From Flectonema sp. DT1601 (Eukaryota > Euglenozoa > Diplonemea > Diplonemida > Diplonemidae): a stretch of 64,000 bases of DNA. Of this stretch, positions 31,917 through 43,000 are shown in pieces. Under the pieces are notes generated by a model. That model ran no database searches. It was not told where the DNA came from and saw only the letters and a program-made list of their open reading frames with translations. The position numbers and the translations under genes are program-made. The DNA is taken from contig OZ025829.1 in assembly GCA_964019425.1 (NCBI GenBank), positions 186,001 to 250,000 of the forward strand, written 5' to 3'. How positions within the stretch are numbered: position 1 is the first letter of the stretch; the number at the start of each line of letters is the position of its first letter.

Positions 31917-32716
31917 TCACATACTTTTTTCCCTTACTAGATATGATGTATTTTGGATACTGAGCGCGTCTTCCTTCTTACTACCGTAGTGGGTATTTCT
32001 CCAATTAAACCACCAGCCGAGTTTTTTACGAATTTCAGCTTCTTCCTCTTGGACTGTAAACTCGTGGTACGTATAGTATAATTCGTTCTGTTTTTATGTT
32101 TTTTTTTTTGAAAAACTGTACCAAAATAATTGTACACAACGGAATAGAGATGTTATTATTTTCATACCCTAGTTTCTTCTAGTGTTTGATGAAAGTGACG
32201 TTTATTCATATCCCCAGTGATAATTTTTAGAAAAAGAGAAATTAAAGCGAATAATAAAACTACATTGTATGCCATCCAACCAAAATCTTGTAAAGCGGTT
32301 TGGTCTTTTGCTTTTATGTATTCCGATGAGCTGAAATAATCTTTTACTCTCACCAACGATGATTGATCTCCACCACTCTTATCAAGCCTAGACTCTGTGT
32401 ACCATTTCATAATTTGACTAACTCGTCTTCCTTGAATTCTTTCTGTTACAGCGCTATTTTCTCTAAGTTTTGGAGCAATATCTGATCTATCACCCTCGTT
32501 GTTAGTGATGCTGGAACCGTTTATCGGAGTGATATCCTGACCTGCTGATTTTTTTAGCATTGCTTCAATGTCTGCAGCAACAAAACTTGCTCTTTTCACG
32601 GTGTCAATTGGTTTTGAAGTGATTTCGTCATCGTTTGTTTTAAGTACGTCGTTCGAACCCAATTCACTCTTCCACCTGACACCTATTCGGGCTATTGCCC
32701 TTCGAGATTCATTCAT
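31917..32716 (-). CDS. Small single-span membrane protein, probably mitochondrial, two exons
   Basis: Not recognised. Exon 1 (32716-32171) ends at a GTATGAA donor. Exon 2 (about 32090-31917) follows an AAAAACAG acceptor and stays open to a TGA; the join is phase 0. The joined product is about 240 residues. The N-terminus (MNESRRAIARIGVRWKSE) is basic and amphipathic, like a mitochondrial presequence. A single span lies at about residues 150-166 (NVVLLFALISLFLKIITG). After it, exon 2 supplies a charged segment (YHEFTVQEEEAEIRKKLGWW) typical of a soluble domain. The acceptor TCTCAAACAG lies 6 nt before the ATG. Mitochondrial inner membrane location is inference. Confidence 0.65.
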
Positions 32717-32837
32717 TAAATTCTGTTTGAGAATTCTTTTTTTTAAAAAAAAAAAAAAAAAAAAAAACTAAAGAACGCAAACTCCCCGAATGAAAACAAA
32801 CAGCTACACGAGTTTATAAAATCAAGTTATCGGCACA

Positions 32838-33161
32838 CTAAGACTGCTGCTGATTATTTGTTTTCTTCTTTTTTTTCGAATCTTTTTCACCAGGGGTTAA
32901 TACATAAATAAATAAACAAAGTGCTGTTACTAGCATCAGGTCACTTTTAGTTATACGATTTATAAAATAGCGGTGGTAGTCAGCTTCTTCAAGCTGTTTT
33001 TTTACATCGCTGGCATCGTTTTTCATATGATCAACCGAAGCAGGAACGAACTCATCTGGCGTACGAACTGATAATCTTGCTGCTTGCTGTGGTGATATGC
33101 TGCGACATTTTGGACGGTGTGCCGGTACATTACAATACAACAGCCGGCTTGTTTTTATCAT
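32838..33161 (-). CDS. Small C-tail membrane protein, probably mitochondrial
   Basis: A 107-residue frame. A basic N-terminus (MIKTSRLLYCNVPAHRPKCR) suggests a mitochondrial presequence. A charged helix (VDHMKNDASDVKKQLEEADY) precedes one membrane span (LMLVTALCLFIYVL) near residues 78-91 and a Lys-rich tail. No family recognised. It lies 120 bp upstream of the other small membrane protein on the same strand. A CCAAG acceptor-like site lies 9 nt before the ATG. The composition is less homopolymer-driven than the spurious frames nearby, which is the main reason to accept it. Confidence 0.55.
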   Translation of the reverse strand: MIKTSRLLYCNVPAHRPKCRSISPQQAARLSVRTPDEFVPASVDHMKNDASDVKKQLEEADYHRYFINRITKSDLMLVTALCLFIYVLTPGEKDSKKKKKTNNQQQS

Positions 33162-33974
33162 ATTATTAAAAAACTTGGAAGCAAGGAAGGAAAAACGTTT
33201 CTTTTTTTTTTTTTTTTTTTTTAAATTTTTTTATCCTCACACTTAGATCGCTGCTTAGATTGGCCTGAAGTAAGAAAATATATCATACAGACGTCAGGAT
33301 GAACTTTAAGCACTACTTAGAAACCTTAAAAAATAAAGTAGACGGACAAACCGTTCTTTTGGTTGAGCATTTTAAGAAGGGGATATTTGATACTACATTC
33401 TTAAGCTCAAAAGGGGATGAAAAAAAAAAAAAAAAAAATAGTTTTCTGCAACAGACTTTAAAAAAAAAAAAGAATTCTTAGTAAAAAATAAAAAAAAAAA
33501 TAATAATTTATATTAATAGTAGACCAGAAATTTTTTTCAAAAAAAACCCAAATTCAGATTATTCCTATATTTTCATAAACGCATATAAAATCCTAACAAT
33601 GGGACAATAAGTCGTGAATAGAAATAGGTTTTTCTATCTGAAAAGTTTTTTCCCCCGAGGAAGTCGGTACAAAAAAGATTCTTCTTTGATAAAAAAATTT
33701 AGAAAACGAAAAATATTTCTATAACTACGAGTAACAGCTGTACTTGATTTCCAGGCACACAATTACCCCCTTAAGAACTGGGTGTTCCTTTTTTTTTCTT
33801 TTTTCCATATTGTATTTCCCCAGGCAGGCAGTTGAAGGGGCTATGATTGGACACCCTTCTCAGTGAAGGTTTTTAAAAAAAATCAACAAAAGATTTATCT
33901 TAGGTTCAGTCCGACAGATTTCCAATGGACTGTGAAAGGAAGACCATTACCATTCAAACAACGATAGTATCCTC
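33162..33974. other. Intergenic
   Basis: Homopolymer-rich. A + strand frame at 33299-33481 (begins MNFKHYLETLKNKVDGQTVL) follows a CATACAG acceptor-like site and has plausible composition for 40 residues before dissolving into Lys runs; too weak to call. 33890-33960 may hold the true end of the methyltransferase-like protein (see findings). Confidence 0.4.
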
Positions 33975-35252
33975 TCATGGTTTTTTGATCATATTGTACA
34001 CACTAGTCGGTATCGTCATCTTTGTCGATAAGTTGAAAGTCAATGCACAATTACCATAAAATGGTATTCCAGGGATGTCGATATCGAAACACTCAATTAA
34101 ATTTATCTCACCCATTGCAATGTGATATGCTATAATTGAGTTTATGTCGGTTGGGTATTTCAGTTTAGCGTTTTCGATTATCGATGTGATTTCTGCGGGT
34201 GATGAAAATCTCGGATCACCCTTTCTAACTAAGCAAGGATTCACATCATCAAGAAGGATGATGTGAGTATCGTTAACCATCTCTCGAAAGTGAAACATAT
34301 CACTGTTGAAAATTGGAAATGTCTTTCCTCCATCAAGAGAGATGTACTGACATCTCGTGTCGGGGTGTTTCTCCCTATAAACAGGAATCGTAACTTGACT
34401 ATATCCCCATGAAATCTTTACGTGTGGATATGTTTTACTTAAGAAATTCGTAACAGGTTTCCACCATGGTGTTTTCGGTTGTTGTAAATCAAAAACTAAG
34501 TGATCAGCTACTCCCTTACCACCCTCCAAGAATATATTAAATAGAGTTGTACTGTGGCCTGCGAGCATCCCAACTTCGCAAATTGTGACTTTTGATTTGA
34601 GTTTATTGCGTAGCTCTATCATGTGTCGATGATAGAACCTCCATTTATTTGTTTTTGCAGAAGCAATCCCCCAGGATCTTCCTGTAGGTCCAACTTTCGA
34701 AAGAGCATCACGATAATGTGATCGACGTCTTTTTAATGACATGTACGTTATTAGAGCCGCATCGAGATTTTCTAGTTGATCAGCGAATGATTTGATTTGA
34801 AGATCTTTTGGGTTTGCGAGATACATCTGATTTCTGACCTCTACAGGACTGTATCCGTGTCTAATTATTCTATCTACGTTAATCATATCTTTTTCAAGAA
34901 GGACTCCGTTAACAGTGCCTCCGAAATGTTCATTGACAGGCGCTCCGTTTTTATTTCTTTGAAGGATCGCTTCCTCTCTTGTTCCATCTGCCAAGTCAAG
35001 TGTATCTCCAAACTGAGCTTCTATTGGTTGTGAATACCTCGGGCAATCTTCATTTGACTTACCAACCTCCATTTCTGGAACCATCAACATACCAAAACTG
35101 TTTGACCCCGACTCACGTGACACAGCCTGTTCAGCAATCTGCCTAGCTGCCAGTTTATCATCTGCGTATGCACTACTCAAGGTATGTGAATTCAAAAAGA
35201 AAATCACCAGCACTACCGCCGTCCCAAGTAGGACGGGTGAATGGCCTCTCAT
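33975..35252 (-). CDS. Membrane-anchored SAM-methyltransferase-like protein
   Basis: 425 residues, taken from the ATG at 35252 because an acceptor CATTCTTTATTCAG lies about 20 nt upstream; the longer frame from 35297 would run through it. A signal anchor covers residues 6-24 (PVLLGTAVVLVIFFLNS), giving a type II topology typical of Golgi enzymes. The C-terminal half has a Rossmann methyltransferase layout: motif I ICEVGMLAGHSTTLF (about 220), VFDLQQP after strand 2, YISLDGGKTF (the usual IDGxH position) and HIILLDDV (about 330). This is the class-I methyltransferase arrangement of the Methyltransf_24/FkbM-like group. The substrate, perhaps a glycan, is unknown. The charged N-terminal region (25-200) is unique to me. 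Confidence 0.65.
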   Translation of the reverse strand: MRGHSPVLLGTAVVLVIFFLNSHTLSSAYADDKLAARQIAEQAVSRESGSNSFGMLMVPEMEVGKSNEDCPRYSQPIEAQFGDTLDLADGTREEAILQRNKNGAPVNEHFGGTVNGVLLEKDMINVDRIIRHGYSPVEVRNQMYLANPKDLQIKSFADQLENLDAALITYMSLKRRRSHYRDALSKVGPTGRSWGIASAKTNKWRFYHRHMIELRNKLKSKVTICEVGMLAGHSTTLFNIFLEGGKGVADHLVFDLQQPKTPWWKPVTNFLSKTYPHVKISWGYSQVTIPVYREKHPDTRCQYISLDGGKTFPIFNSDMFHFREMVNDTHIILLDDVNPCLVRKGDPRFSSPAEITSIIENAKLKYPTDINSIIAYHIAMGEINLIECFDIDIPGIPFYGNCALTFNLSTKMTIPTSVYNMIKKP

Positions 35253-35829
35253 TTTTTTTTTTTTGACTCTGATCTGAATAAAGAATGACCTCAACAACAG
35301 AACCCTCTTTAGAATTATCTACGACATTCGATACGAACACCTGTGTGAAATCACAACTAATACATTAAAATAATGGTTCTTTTTGATAAAATGGACTAGT
35401 CAGAGTTGACGTAGACGATACGATGATTTGTTTTATTTATTATTAGTCATAGATTAGTTGTTGTTTTTTTTTTTTTTTTTTTTTTGAAAATTCATTATAA
35501 GATACCGACGATGAAATACTCAATTAAAACACTTCTACCCCAAAGCAGACCCTGCAGACAACATTCCACTCACCATGTTCGCAGGAACAAAAAATATTTC
35601 AACAGGAAAAACAGCTAAAGATTACGATTATGTTATTTGAGAGAATACAACATGACTCGGTTAACAAGTCAAAATTAATAGTTTTCGGTTGGAGGAGGAT
35701 TAGTCGAAGTTGATTGTCATCCCTACAAAGGAATATATCCATCGCTAGTAGAACAATCTTCTTTAGACTACACAAATCGGAGTTCCAATGTAATTAAAAA
35801 AGTGTAGCTTAGCAGAGAGACATAAGGAC

Positions 35830-35860
<31 letters not shown>

Positions 35861-37700
35861 CGAAAGAAAAATATTACAACAAACACACATTAGGGATTTA
35901 TGAACACAGGAAAAATAATGATATTAATCTTTTAAAAAAAAAAAAAAAGACGATTTTTTTTTATTTTATTTTTTTTCCTTTAAGCACAGAAAGCTTTTCT
36001 GCTCAGTATACCAGTTCACAGCTTTATTTTTATTGTGAAGAGAAGATGCATCTACCACTTCATCAAAGAAAAATAATTTATTACAAAAACCACTCACCTT
36101 AAGCAGTTCAAAAAAAACAGAAATTAGTACACGCACAGAAAAGAACATTTAGTTAGAATATGAGTTTGTTATAAAAAAGTGCACTAAAATAAAATATAAA
36201 AAAGAAAAGTTATAGAACATTTAGTTAGCTATAATCATAGACACGGAATAGACACGGTATATAAAAAAAAAAAAAAGACGATTTTTTTTTATTTTATTTT
36301 TTTTCTTTAAGCACAGAAAGCTTTTCTGCTCAGTATACCAGTTCACAGCTTTATTTTTATTGTGAAGAGAAGATGCATCTACCACTTCATCAAAGAAAAA
36401 TAATTTATTACAAAAACCACTCACCTTAAGCAGTTCAAAAAAAACAGAAATTAGTACACGCACAGAAAAGAACATTTAGTTAGCTATAATCATAGACACG
36501 GAATAGACACGGTATATAAAAAAAAAAAAAAAAAGTTAATTTATTCTTGTCAAAATAAATGAAAGAACGTTTTGTTTGGCAAACATACTGAACTAATGGA
36601 AAACATCTCCACACGTGAATTACGTAGTAAAGAGAAAAATAACAACAACAAGAATTTCAAGAAAGAGGGTGAAACTTTGACAATGCAAAAAAACAGTAAC
36701 AATTTTTGGTATTTTAAAAAACAAAAATTAATATCAAGTACTTGATTTGAAAAGGTATTTGTTGTTGTTAATCAAAGAAAAATTACGTTTTAAAAAAAAA
36801 GAAATTATTTGACCAGAAAACAATTATCAAAATTTGAACTACGTTGCCAAAAAGAAAAACAATCAGAAGAACAATAATAAGGGGGAAAAGAAAAAAAAAA
36901 AAAAAAAGAAAAAAAACATACCACACCTTAGCATTATTCACAGGCCACAATGGAATAAACAGCCGAGTTCACAATGCATAAAAGCAGGTATTAAGATCGG
37001 TTTCCTTTTATTTTTTTTTTTTCTTTTCTTTTTTTTCCCTTCATTCTTCCATTCAAAGAAACACAAAAATAAATAAAAATAGTTTGCTGAGTTCAAGGCT
37101 TTGTCGTAAAATGCCTAAAAAAAAAAAAGAGAGAGAAAAAAACAAAGCAAAGCAGAGCTAAAAACAATGAGTAGTTTGGTGATGATCACCTGACTAAACT
37201 GTCATAATTTTGTAGGAAAAAAAAATGGAAGCAAAAAAAAAAAATTTTTTTGCTGCTGTTGTTGATCACTAAAAATCGTCAACTATGGGATGATAGGAAA
37301 AGAAAAAAAAAAAAAAATTAAAATTTAAAAAAAAAAAAAAAAAAAAATTAGTTTGCTGTCCTTAACATAATTGCATTAAGAAAGAAGAGCGTAGAACGGA
37401 TTGTTCTCATAAAGAATTAAGGGAAAAGTGTGAAAAAATTACATAAATATCAATTTCCATTACAGGGAAAGAAAGAAAAAAAAAAAACAAAAAATAAATA
37501 AGTAAATTAATTGACAGTCCAGTAGTAGAAAACAATTAATGAAATAAGGATCACGGAGCACTTCGTTGTATATCCTATCTACACTGTCTAAGGTTACTAC
37601 CACGACTACAATTTTTAGGGTGTCAAAACTGTAAGCCGCTCTGAAATATTCAAACATAGATAAGTTCGCTGCATAAGTGAATGAGTCAGAACTCAAATAC
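35253..37700. other. Intergenic, 2.4 kb, with a local tandem duplication
   Basis: No gene that I can support. It holds a tandem duplication of about 328 bp (35949-36140 against 36277-36475) and many A/T runs. The 78-residue minus frame at 37460-37696 lies just 3' of the surface-gene tail remnant and may be its decayed continuation or untranslated sequence. Confidence 0.5.
35949..36530. repeat. Tandem duplication, period about 328 bp
   Basis: 35949-36148 is repeated almost exactly at 36277-36476. The shorter flank AGCTATAATCATAGACACGG, continuing through TATATAAAAA, also occurs twice (36229 and 36482). Near-identity points to a recent event. The 60-residue open frame in each copy (begins MFFSVRVLIS) is preserved only because the copies are young. 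Confidence 0.85.
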
Positions 37701-37937
37701 CTAAATAGACATAATTATCTTTGATTGATTCGTTTCAGAGGGTTTTTGTTGGAAATCTAATATCGAAGATTGACGTGTTTTATTCATATTCGGTGATTCG
37801 AGTAACTTCATTTCCAACACAGAGCTTTCATTCGTATCAACTGCTTCACCTGGTTCAGGTATAGAGCTGTAACGATAGTCTAGTTTAGAATCCTTATTGA
37901 TGTTGGAAAATGGTTTTTTTTCTTCAAAGTATTTCAT
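37701..37937 (-). pseudogene. C-terminal tail remnant of a fifth surface-family gene
   Basis: A 78-residue frame whose middle reads DYRYSSIPEPGEAVDTNESS then PNMNKTRQSS. This follows the cytosolic tail of the gene ending at 59587 (SLYSSMPEANDN... then PNISNRSLNKSRHHS) and the [11 protein letters not shown] of the two duplicated genes. All upstream parts (head, stalk, membrane core) are absent: 9 bp before its first ATG the sequence switches to the segmental duplication starting at 37946. The usual FKI ending is missing (it ends KIIMSI). It is best read as the 3' stump of a gene whose body was removed or displaced by the duplication event. The similarity is by eye and short. Confidence 0.6.
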
Positions 37938-38140
37938 TTGTAAGCGAAAATATTAAACGATACGAACGCCTTGTATTTAGTTTGTATTACTAAACAACAA
38001 ACGAATAATAGTTAGTTTTTTTTGTGCTGAAAAAAAGAAATTTTTTCTTCTCAGCAAAAGGGACCACGTTAACATTGATATTTATTTATTCTAGCGTTGC
38101 TCAGCAACAGTACTTATCAGGTAGGTGTTGAATAGTTAGT

Positions 38141-38291
38141 ATCATTAATTTTAGAACAGAAAAGTGAGAATAAGAAAAGTAGAGATCAGTAAAAGAAAAG
38201 TATTCATTTCTGCAGTTTCCTAACATCAAAGGGTAATAGAATATGTAGTTTCAGGCCTTAATCTTATACTACTTGTCCCTTTTTAGGCCTC
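38141..38291. repeat. Dispersed repeat, copy 2, between 25-bp direct repeats
   Basis: ATCAGGTAGGTGTTGAATAG, extended by TTAGT, occurs at 38116 and again at 38292. Between them lies a relative of the repeat at 5965-6095. The sister locus at 50563-50590 has a single ATCAGG... copy and no insert, so it is either an empty site or the result of deletion between the direct repeats. Confidence 0.8.
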
Positions 38292-39179
38292 ATCAGGTAG
38301 GTGTTGAATAGTTAGTTAGTAAGCAAGTCCATCAGACCACCGAGTATCGGAATACATCCAACACATTATTGTGTCATCTGAAAAATTAAAAAAAAAAAAA
38401 AATTTCCTCCTTTCCTTCCCAGTTTAAACAAATCTCCTTTCTTCATACGAAAAACGAATAAATAAAAAAAATTTTAAAAAATAATAATCGGAACACCGTG
38501 CGTGCCTCTACTCGAATGATAAGACGCTCACTCAATAATTCAGTCTATCGTAACACCAGCGGTGTAAGAGACAGGAAACACTCATCCAGCAGGTTTTGTT
38601 ATTAAAGACCTTGTCATGCAATCAGACACTGGTTAGATACTCTGAAGAAAATAAAAAAAAGTTCTTCGGGATCTCCAGTAGTAGCAAAACAGTGAATCAA
38701 ACAAAAGACAAAATTTTTAAAAAAAAAAAAATAATAAAAAATAATAATCCCATGGAACCTCTTGAACTGAAGTATTTTGATTCTTCAGATATAAAAAGCA
38801 CACAGAACAAGAAATCAGTTTCTTTGCTTTATTTTTTGATAGAAAATTCTCAGGTCACTCACAGTGATTGTGTTCCACTCACAATGAAGGAATAAGGTTT
38901 TATCTACTAAAATTTATTCGTGCGCAAACGAATCAAAATCCTAATAAAGGAATAGGTAAGTTTCCGCTGCACAATAGGCTTGTGAGGAAGAAAAAAAAGA
39001 AGAAAAAAAAGAAAAAAAAATTGAAATTTGAGAAAAAAAACAGTAATAATTTTTAGCTCCAATACAGAATAGTAGCCAAAATGTTTAGATAAGTGAACTG
39101 CACTTTGTGCATAACATTATTTTGCATAAGTAACTGAGAAACCGTTATCAGATTTCGTAGCCCCCACACATCTCTTTTG

Positions 39180-39310
39180 TTAGTATTCAGCGTGTAGTCC
39201 GGAATCGAGTTATTCAATTACTCAAATAGTCGTGAGCTCTGGGAAACCAAAACCAGAGGTATAATGTGATACGGCAGAGTGCAGGTTTCACCTACTTAAT
39301 TACTTTGTAA
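39180..39310. repeat. Dispersed intergenic repeat, copy near 39.2 kb
   Basis: Contains TCGTGAGCTCTGGGAAACCA, a paired CTCTGG/CCAGAG stem, then TAATGTGATACGGCAGAGTG and GTTTCACCTACTTAATTACT. Duplicated at 51479-51606 as part of the segmental duplication; older relatives at 28.1 and 55.8 kb. Confidence 0.75.
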
Positions 39311-40096
39311 AAAAAAAAAAATAATAATAATAATTCAAAACTGAGAACTAATACCAAAACTGTTTGCAGGTTGCAGAGCACGCGATGCAAAAAAAAAAAC
39401 ACCGCTGGAGTCCACGTGAACATGATTGAGCGGCTGTTGCCTTTGTTAAGTTTACACACTCGTTTCAGGGGACCTAATCCAGTTGAATAAAAACTTCAAT
39501 ATAGATTATATTGTATCAAATTAACATCACGATAACTTAAAAGGTTTAAAACTCTCAAAGAGGAAAACAAACAATTTGCGCCGTTTCGAAAGCAAAAATA
39601 AAATTGTGAAACGGTACTACACATTCAAGTGAAGCATCTTTGAGATGACGGCATTTCCTTCTTTCTTTTTTTGGGGGGGAAGTTTTGCATAGTCTTGTCT
39701 TCGCAGGGAACCTCATAGGATCTCCTCAGCAGCCAACAAAAGTAGTGGTCACTTCCGCGTGACAAAAAAAAAATAATTGAAAAGCTCTACCTTGGTAGAG
39801 GGAAACATATCAAAATAGATAATTCGGATGGCTGCTTTTACACAAAGCCAAGGACAAACTAATAACGGTAAGCAATTAAAAAAAGAACAAATTCTTTGAC
39901 GTCGGCGCTCAGTTGTCAAAAAGCAAACTAATAAATAAAAAGTACAAAGGCTAAACTTCTCTAAAGACAGCTTCGTAAATAGCGACAGCTACCACAGAAC
40001 ATGTAAGACTAACTTGCATAAATATTTTCATTGATTGATTACAAATAGTTGGCAACGAAGCTGTTCGTTAAGAATGTTAATACTTACATTTAATAT

Positions 40097-43000
40097 TCAA
40101 ATTTTAAACCTCCCAGCAAATGTAGTGTCTAGCTGATCTCGCTTACTTGCTTCGGGTGAGCTCTCTCCTGATTGATTGAATAACAGTGATTCTGACTTGT
40201 AATCAGTACCCTCCCTAACATCCATCGGATCTGGCATTGAGCTGTACATTGAGAGTGAAGGACTACCCACATCATCAAAGGCGTTATCGCCAGAGAAAAA
40301 CGAATTCTTCTTTTCCCAAACTCCGTCTTGTAGACGTCCTCTTCGCTTCTTATAAACAAGGAAGAGGTCTGTGACCATGTCGATAACTCCCTTAACGATG
40401 AGAAGTATAAATAAGATACTAAAAATACTATTCCCAAGTCCGAAAGCCCAATTGCTGTAATCCTCGCTGTAGTAACCGCCTCCCAAGATGAACAGAGCGA
40501 CAGCAGTGGTGGTGTAAAAGATTGGAAAGAAGACATCATCGCGTCCTCTCGCATACGGCCGAGTCCACCCATCCACAACCGCAATTGAAATGTGAAGGAT
40601 TCCGAGACCAATCTTGATGTTCCCACACGCTCTCATCGATCCCGTCTCGATGATGTTCATAGCACCAATCGCAAACTGGAGGACAAATCGAAAAATAGCA
40701 AACCAACAACACGCCTGTGAATACGGTTTCACCATACTGGTGTAACGATTGTACCACTCATCCGTCTTACTCTCACTCACCCACTCTCCACTTCCTATGA
40801 AGAACACTAAAGACTTGCTGCTCAGAACTTCATCCTTCTCGTAGTGTCCTTTCTCAGGCACAGCCTTCCTGATGTTGTACGCTGTCAAACCCGGTACCAC
40901 AATGCAGAAGATGGCCGTCGCGATACCCGCGAAGCAGAATCCCGTGTTCGGCGGCCGAAGCATCAAATGAATTGCAGCGAAAACAGTTCCCTGATACTGC
41001 AACAAGAAGAAGAACAACGCAACAGATGGGAATCGTGTCAGACCCTTCGCAGAGAGCAGGGCGGCAACAGGAAGCATGCTCGGAAGACACTTGAACACGA
41101 TCAACACAACCAGATACGTGAGGAGTGTAACTCCAGCAGCAATACTAAGATTTCCTACAATTACTCCAAGGTACAACGAGTCAGCGACTTCCAATCCAGT
41201 CGGGTGGAGAAGGAAAGGGAGCTCCGCCTCTCCATCACAAGTCTGACTCGCCACCAATGCGAGTGATTGAGCAGCTGCTGCTGAACTCGCACTGCCAGAA
41301 AGTGCTGCAACGATCCCACCGGTAGCTCCCAAACCAGATGCGAACGATGATGACTCCGACTTCACTCGAATAGCACACTTTCCCTCAACAGCTTCAGTAC
41401 CAATCACAAAGGTCAGTGAAAGAGTTGCTGTTTCTGAATAACTTGCAGCGAAGTCCTTATGTCCAATGGCGAATCCCCCACTTGTGCTCCCCAAGAATCC
41501 TTCTTGCCCTGATGCCCACAACATTCCCTTTTCCAAACTGGGCTCACTCGAAGTCACTGCAAAACCCGTCAGCTTGCCATCGATTGACGTTCTTCCTCGA
41601 GTGATGTTGTACTTCACTGAGACTTCCGAATTCTTAACAACAAGTTGAGTAACTTCATCAGGACAGGTTAAACTGACTGACAGTACTCCAGTTGGCACCG
41701 CAGTTGGAGTTGCTGTTGGTATGCTCGTGGTGGGAGGAACACCAGTGGGAACCGCTGTGGGAATCGCTGTAGGGATAGCGGTAGGCACGGCTGTCGGAGG
41801 CACACCAGGTGTGTTTGTCAGTACACTCGTGGGCACCGAAGAAGGAATAGCAGTAGGGATTGCCGTAGGTACCACAGTTGGTACTGCCGTCGGAGGCACA
41901 CCAGGCGTGTTCGTCGGTATGGCAGTTGGTACTGCTGTGGGAGGAATAGCAGTTGGTATCGCTGTCGGCACTTCAGTTGGTGGTATCGCTGTGGGCACAG
42001 CTGTCGGTGGAGCACCAGGTGTGTTTGTTGGCACAGCTGTGGGGATAGCGGTGGGAACTGCAGTTGGTATCACTGTAGGTATTGCTGTGGGCACTGCAGT
42101 TGGTGGAGCACCAGGTGTGTTTGTTGGCACAGCCGTGAGGATAGCGGTGGGAACTGCTGTTGGGATTGCTGTCGGCACCGCCGTCGGTACGGCAGTTGGA
42201 ATTGATGTTGGTACTGCAGTTGGTAATGCTGTCGGCACTGCAGTAGGCACGGCAGTTGGCGGCGCACCAGGTGTGTTAGTCGGCACCGCTGTAGGGACCG
42301 CAGTGGGAACAATTGTCGGCATGGCAGTTGGTATGTCCGTTGGTACAGCTGTCGGAATTGATGTCGGGACTCTAGTTGGTACGTCGGTAGGAATGGCGGT
42401 CGGCACAGCTGTTGGGATTGCTGTAGGAATAGTAGTTGGTACAGCAGTAGGGACTGCAGTTGGTACAGCAGTCGGCACCGCGGTCGGAACAGCAGTGGGG
42501 ACAGCAGTCGGCACCGCGGTCGGAACAGCAGTCGGAACTGCGGTTGGTACAGCAGTCGGCACAGCAGTCGGTACAGCAGTGGGGATAGCAGTCGGCACCG
42601 CGGTCGGTACAGCAGTTGGAACTGCAGTTGGTACAGCAGTCGGCACAGAAGTCGGCACCGCGGTCGGTACAGCAGTGGGGATAGCAGTTGGAACTGCAGT
42701 TGGTACAGCAGTCGGCACAGAAGTCGGCACCGCGGTCGGTACAGCAGTGGGGATAGCAGTCGGAACTGCAGTTGGTACAGCAGTCGGCACCGCGGTCGGT
42801 ACAGCAGTGGGGATAGCAGTTGGAACTGCAGTTGGTACAGCAGTCGGCACCGCGGTCGGTACAGCAGTGGGGATAGCAGTTGGAACTGCAGTTGGTACAG
42901 CAGTCGGCACTGCAGTGGGGACAGAAGTCGGTACGGCTGTTGGGACTGCCGTAGGTACCGCAGTAGTTGGTTCTAGTTCATAGTCAATCGTATACTGGAA

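Larger units (their letters stand above)
37946..40096. repeat. Segmental duplication copy 1, intergenic part
   Basis: Near-identical to 50393-52392, continuing without a break into the downstream coding sequence of each gene. I saw only scattered substitutions, a 25-nt indel near 38886/51166 and a 151-bp net length difference from an extra block at 38141-38315. It contains the dispersed repeat near 39.2 kb. No gene is supported inside. Confidence 0.9.

Noticed and set aside
33299-33481. + strand frame beginning MNFKHYLETL after a CATACAG site
   Set aside because: Plausible composition for only 40 residues, then Lys runs; opposite strand to the cluster and no homologue recognised.
38596-38895. 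+ strand 99-residue frame conserved at 50867-51172
   Set aside because: Its conservation is explained by the recent segmental duplication. It is Lys/Asn-rich, the two copies end differently because of an indel, and no family resemblance is seen.
41416-41648. + strand 60-62-residue frames repeated in all four surface genes, and the 140-residue + strand frames near 40844, 47424, 53140 and 60364
   Set aside because: Antisense shadows of the highly conserved core; they persist because the core DNA is homogenised.
41721-42983. Long + strand frame of Val-Gly-Thr repeats (also 48307-49575, 54023-54598, 61247-62317)
   Set aside because: It is the antisense of the Pro-Thr stalk. A 12-bp repeat with no stop in one copy keeps every frame open, so the length carries no coding evidence.
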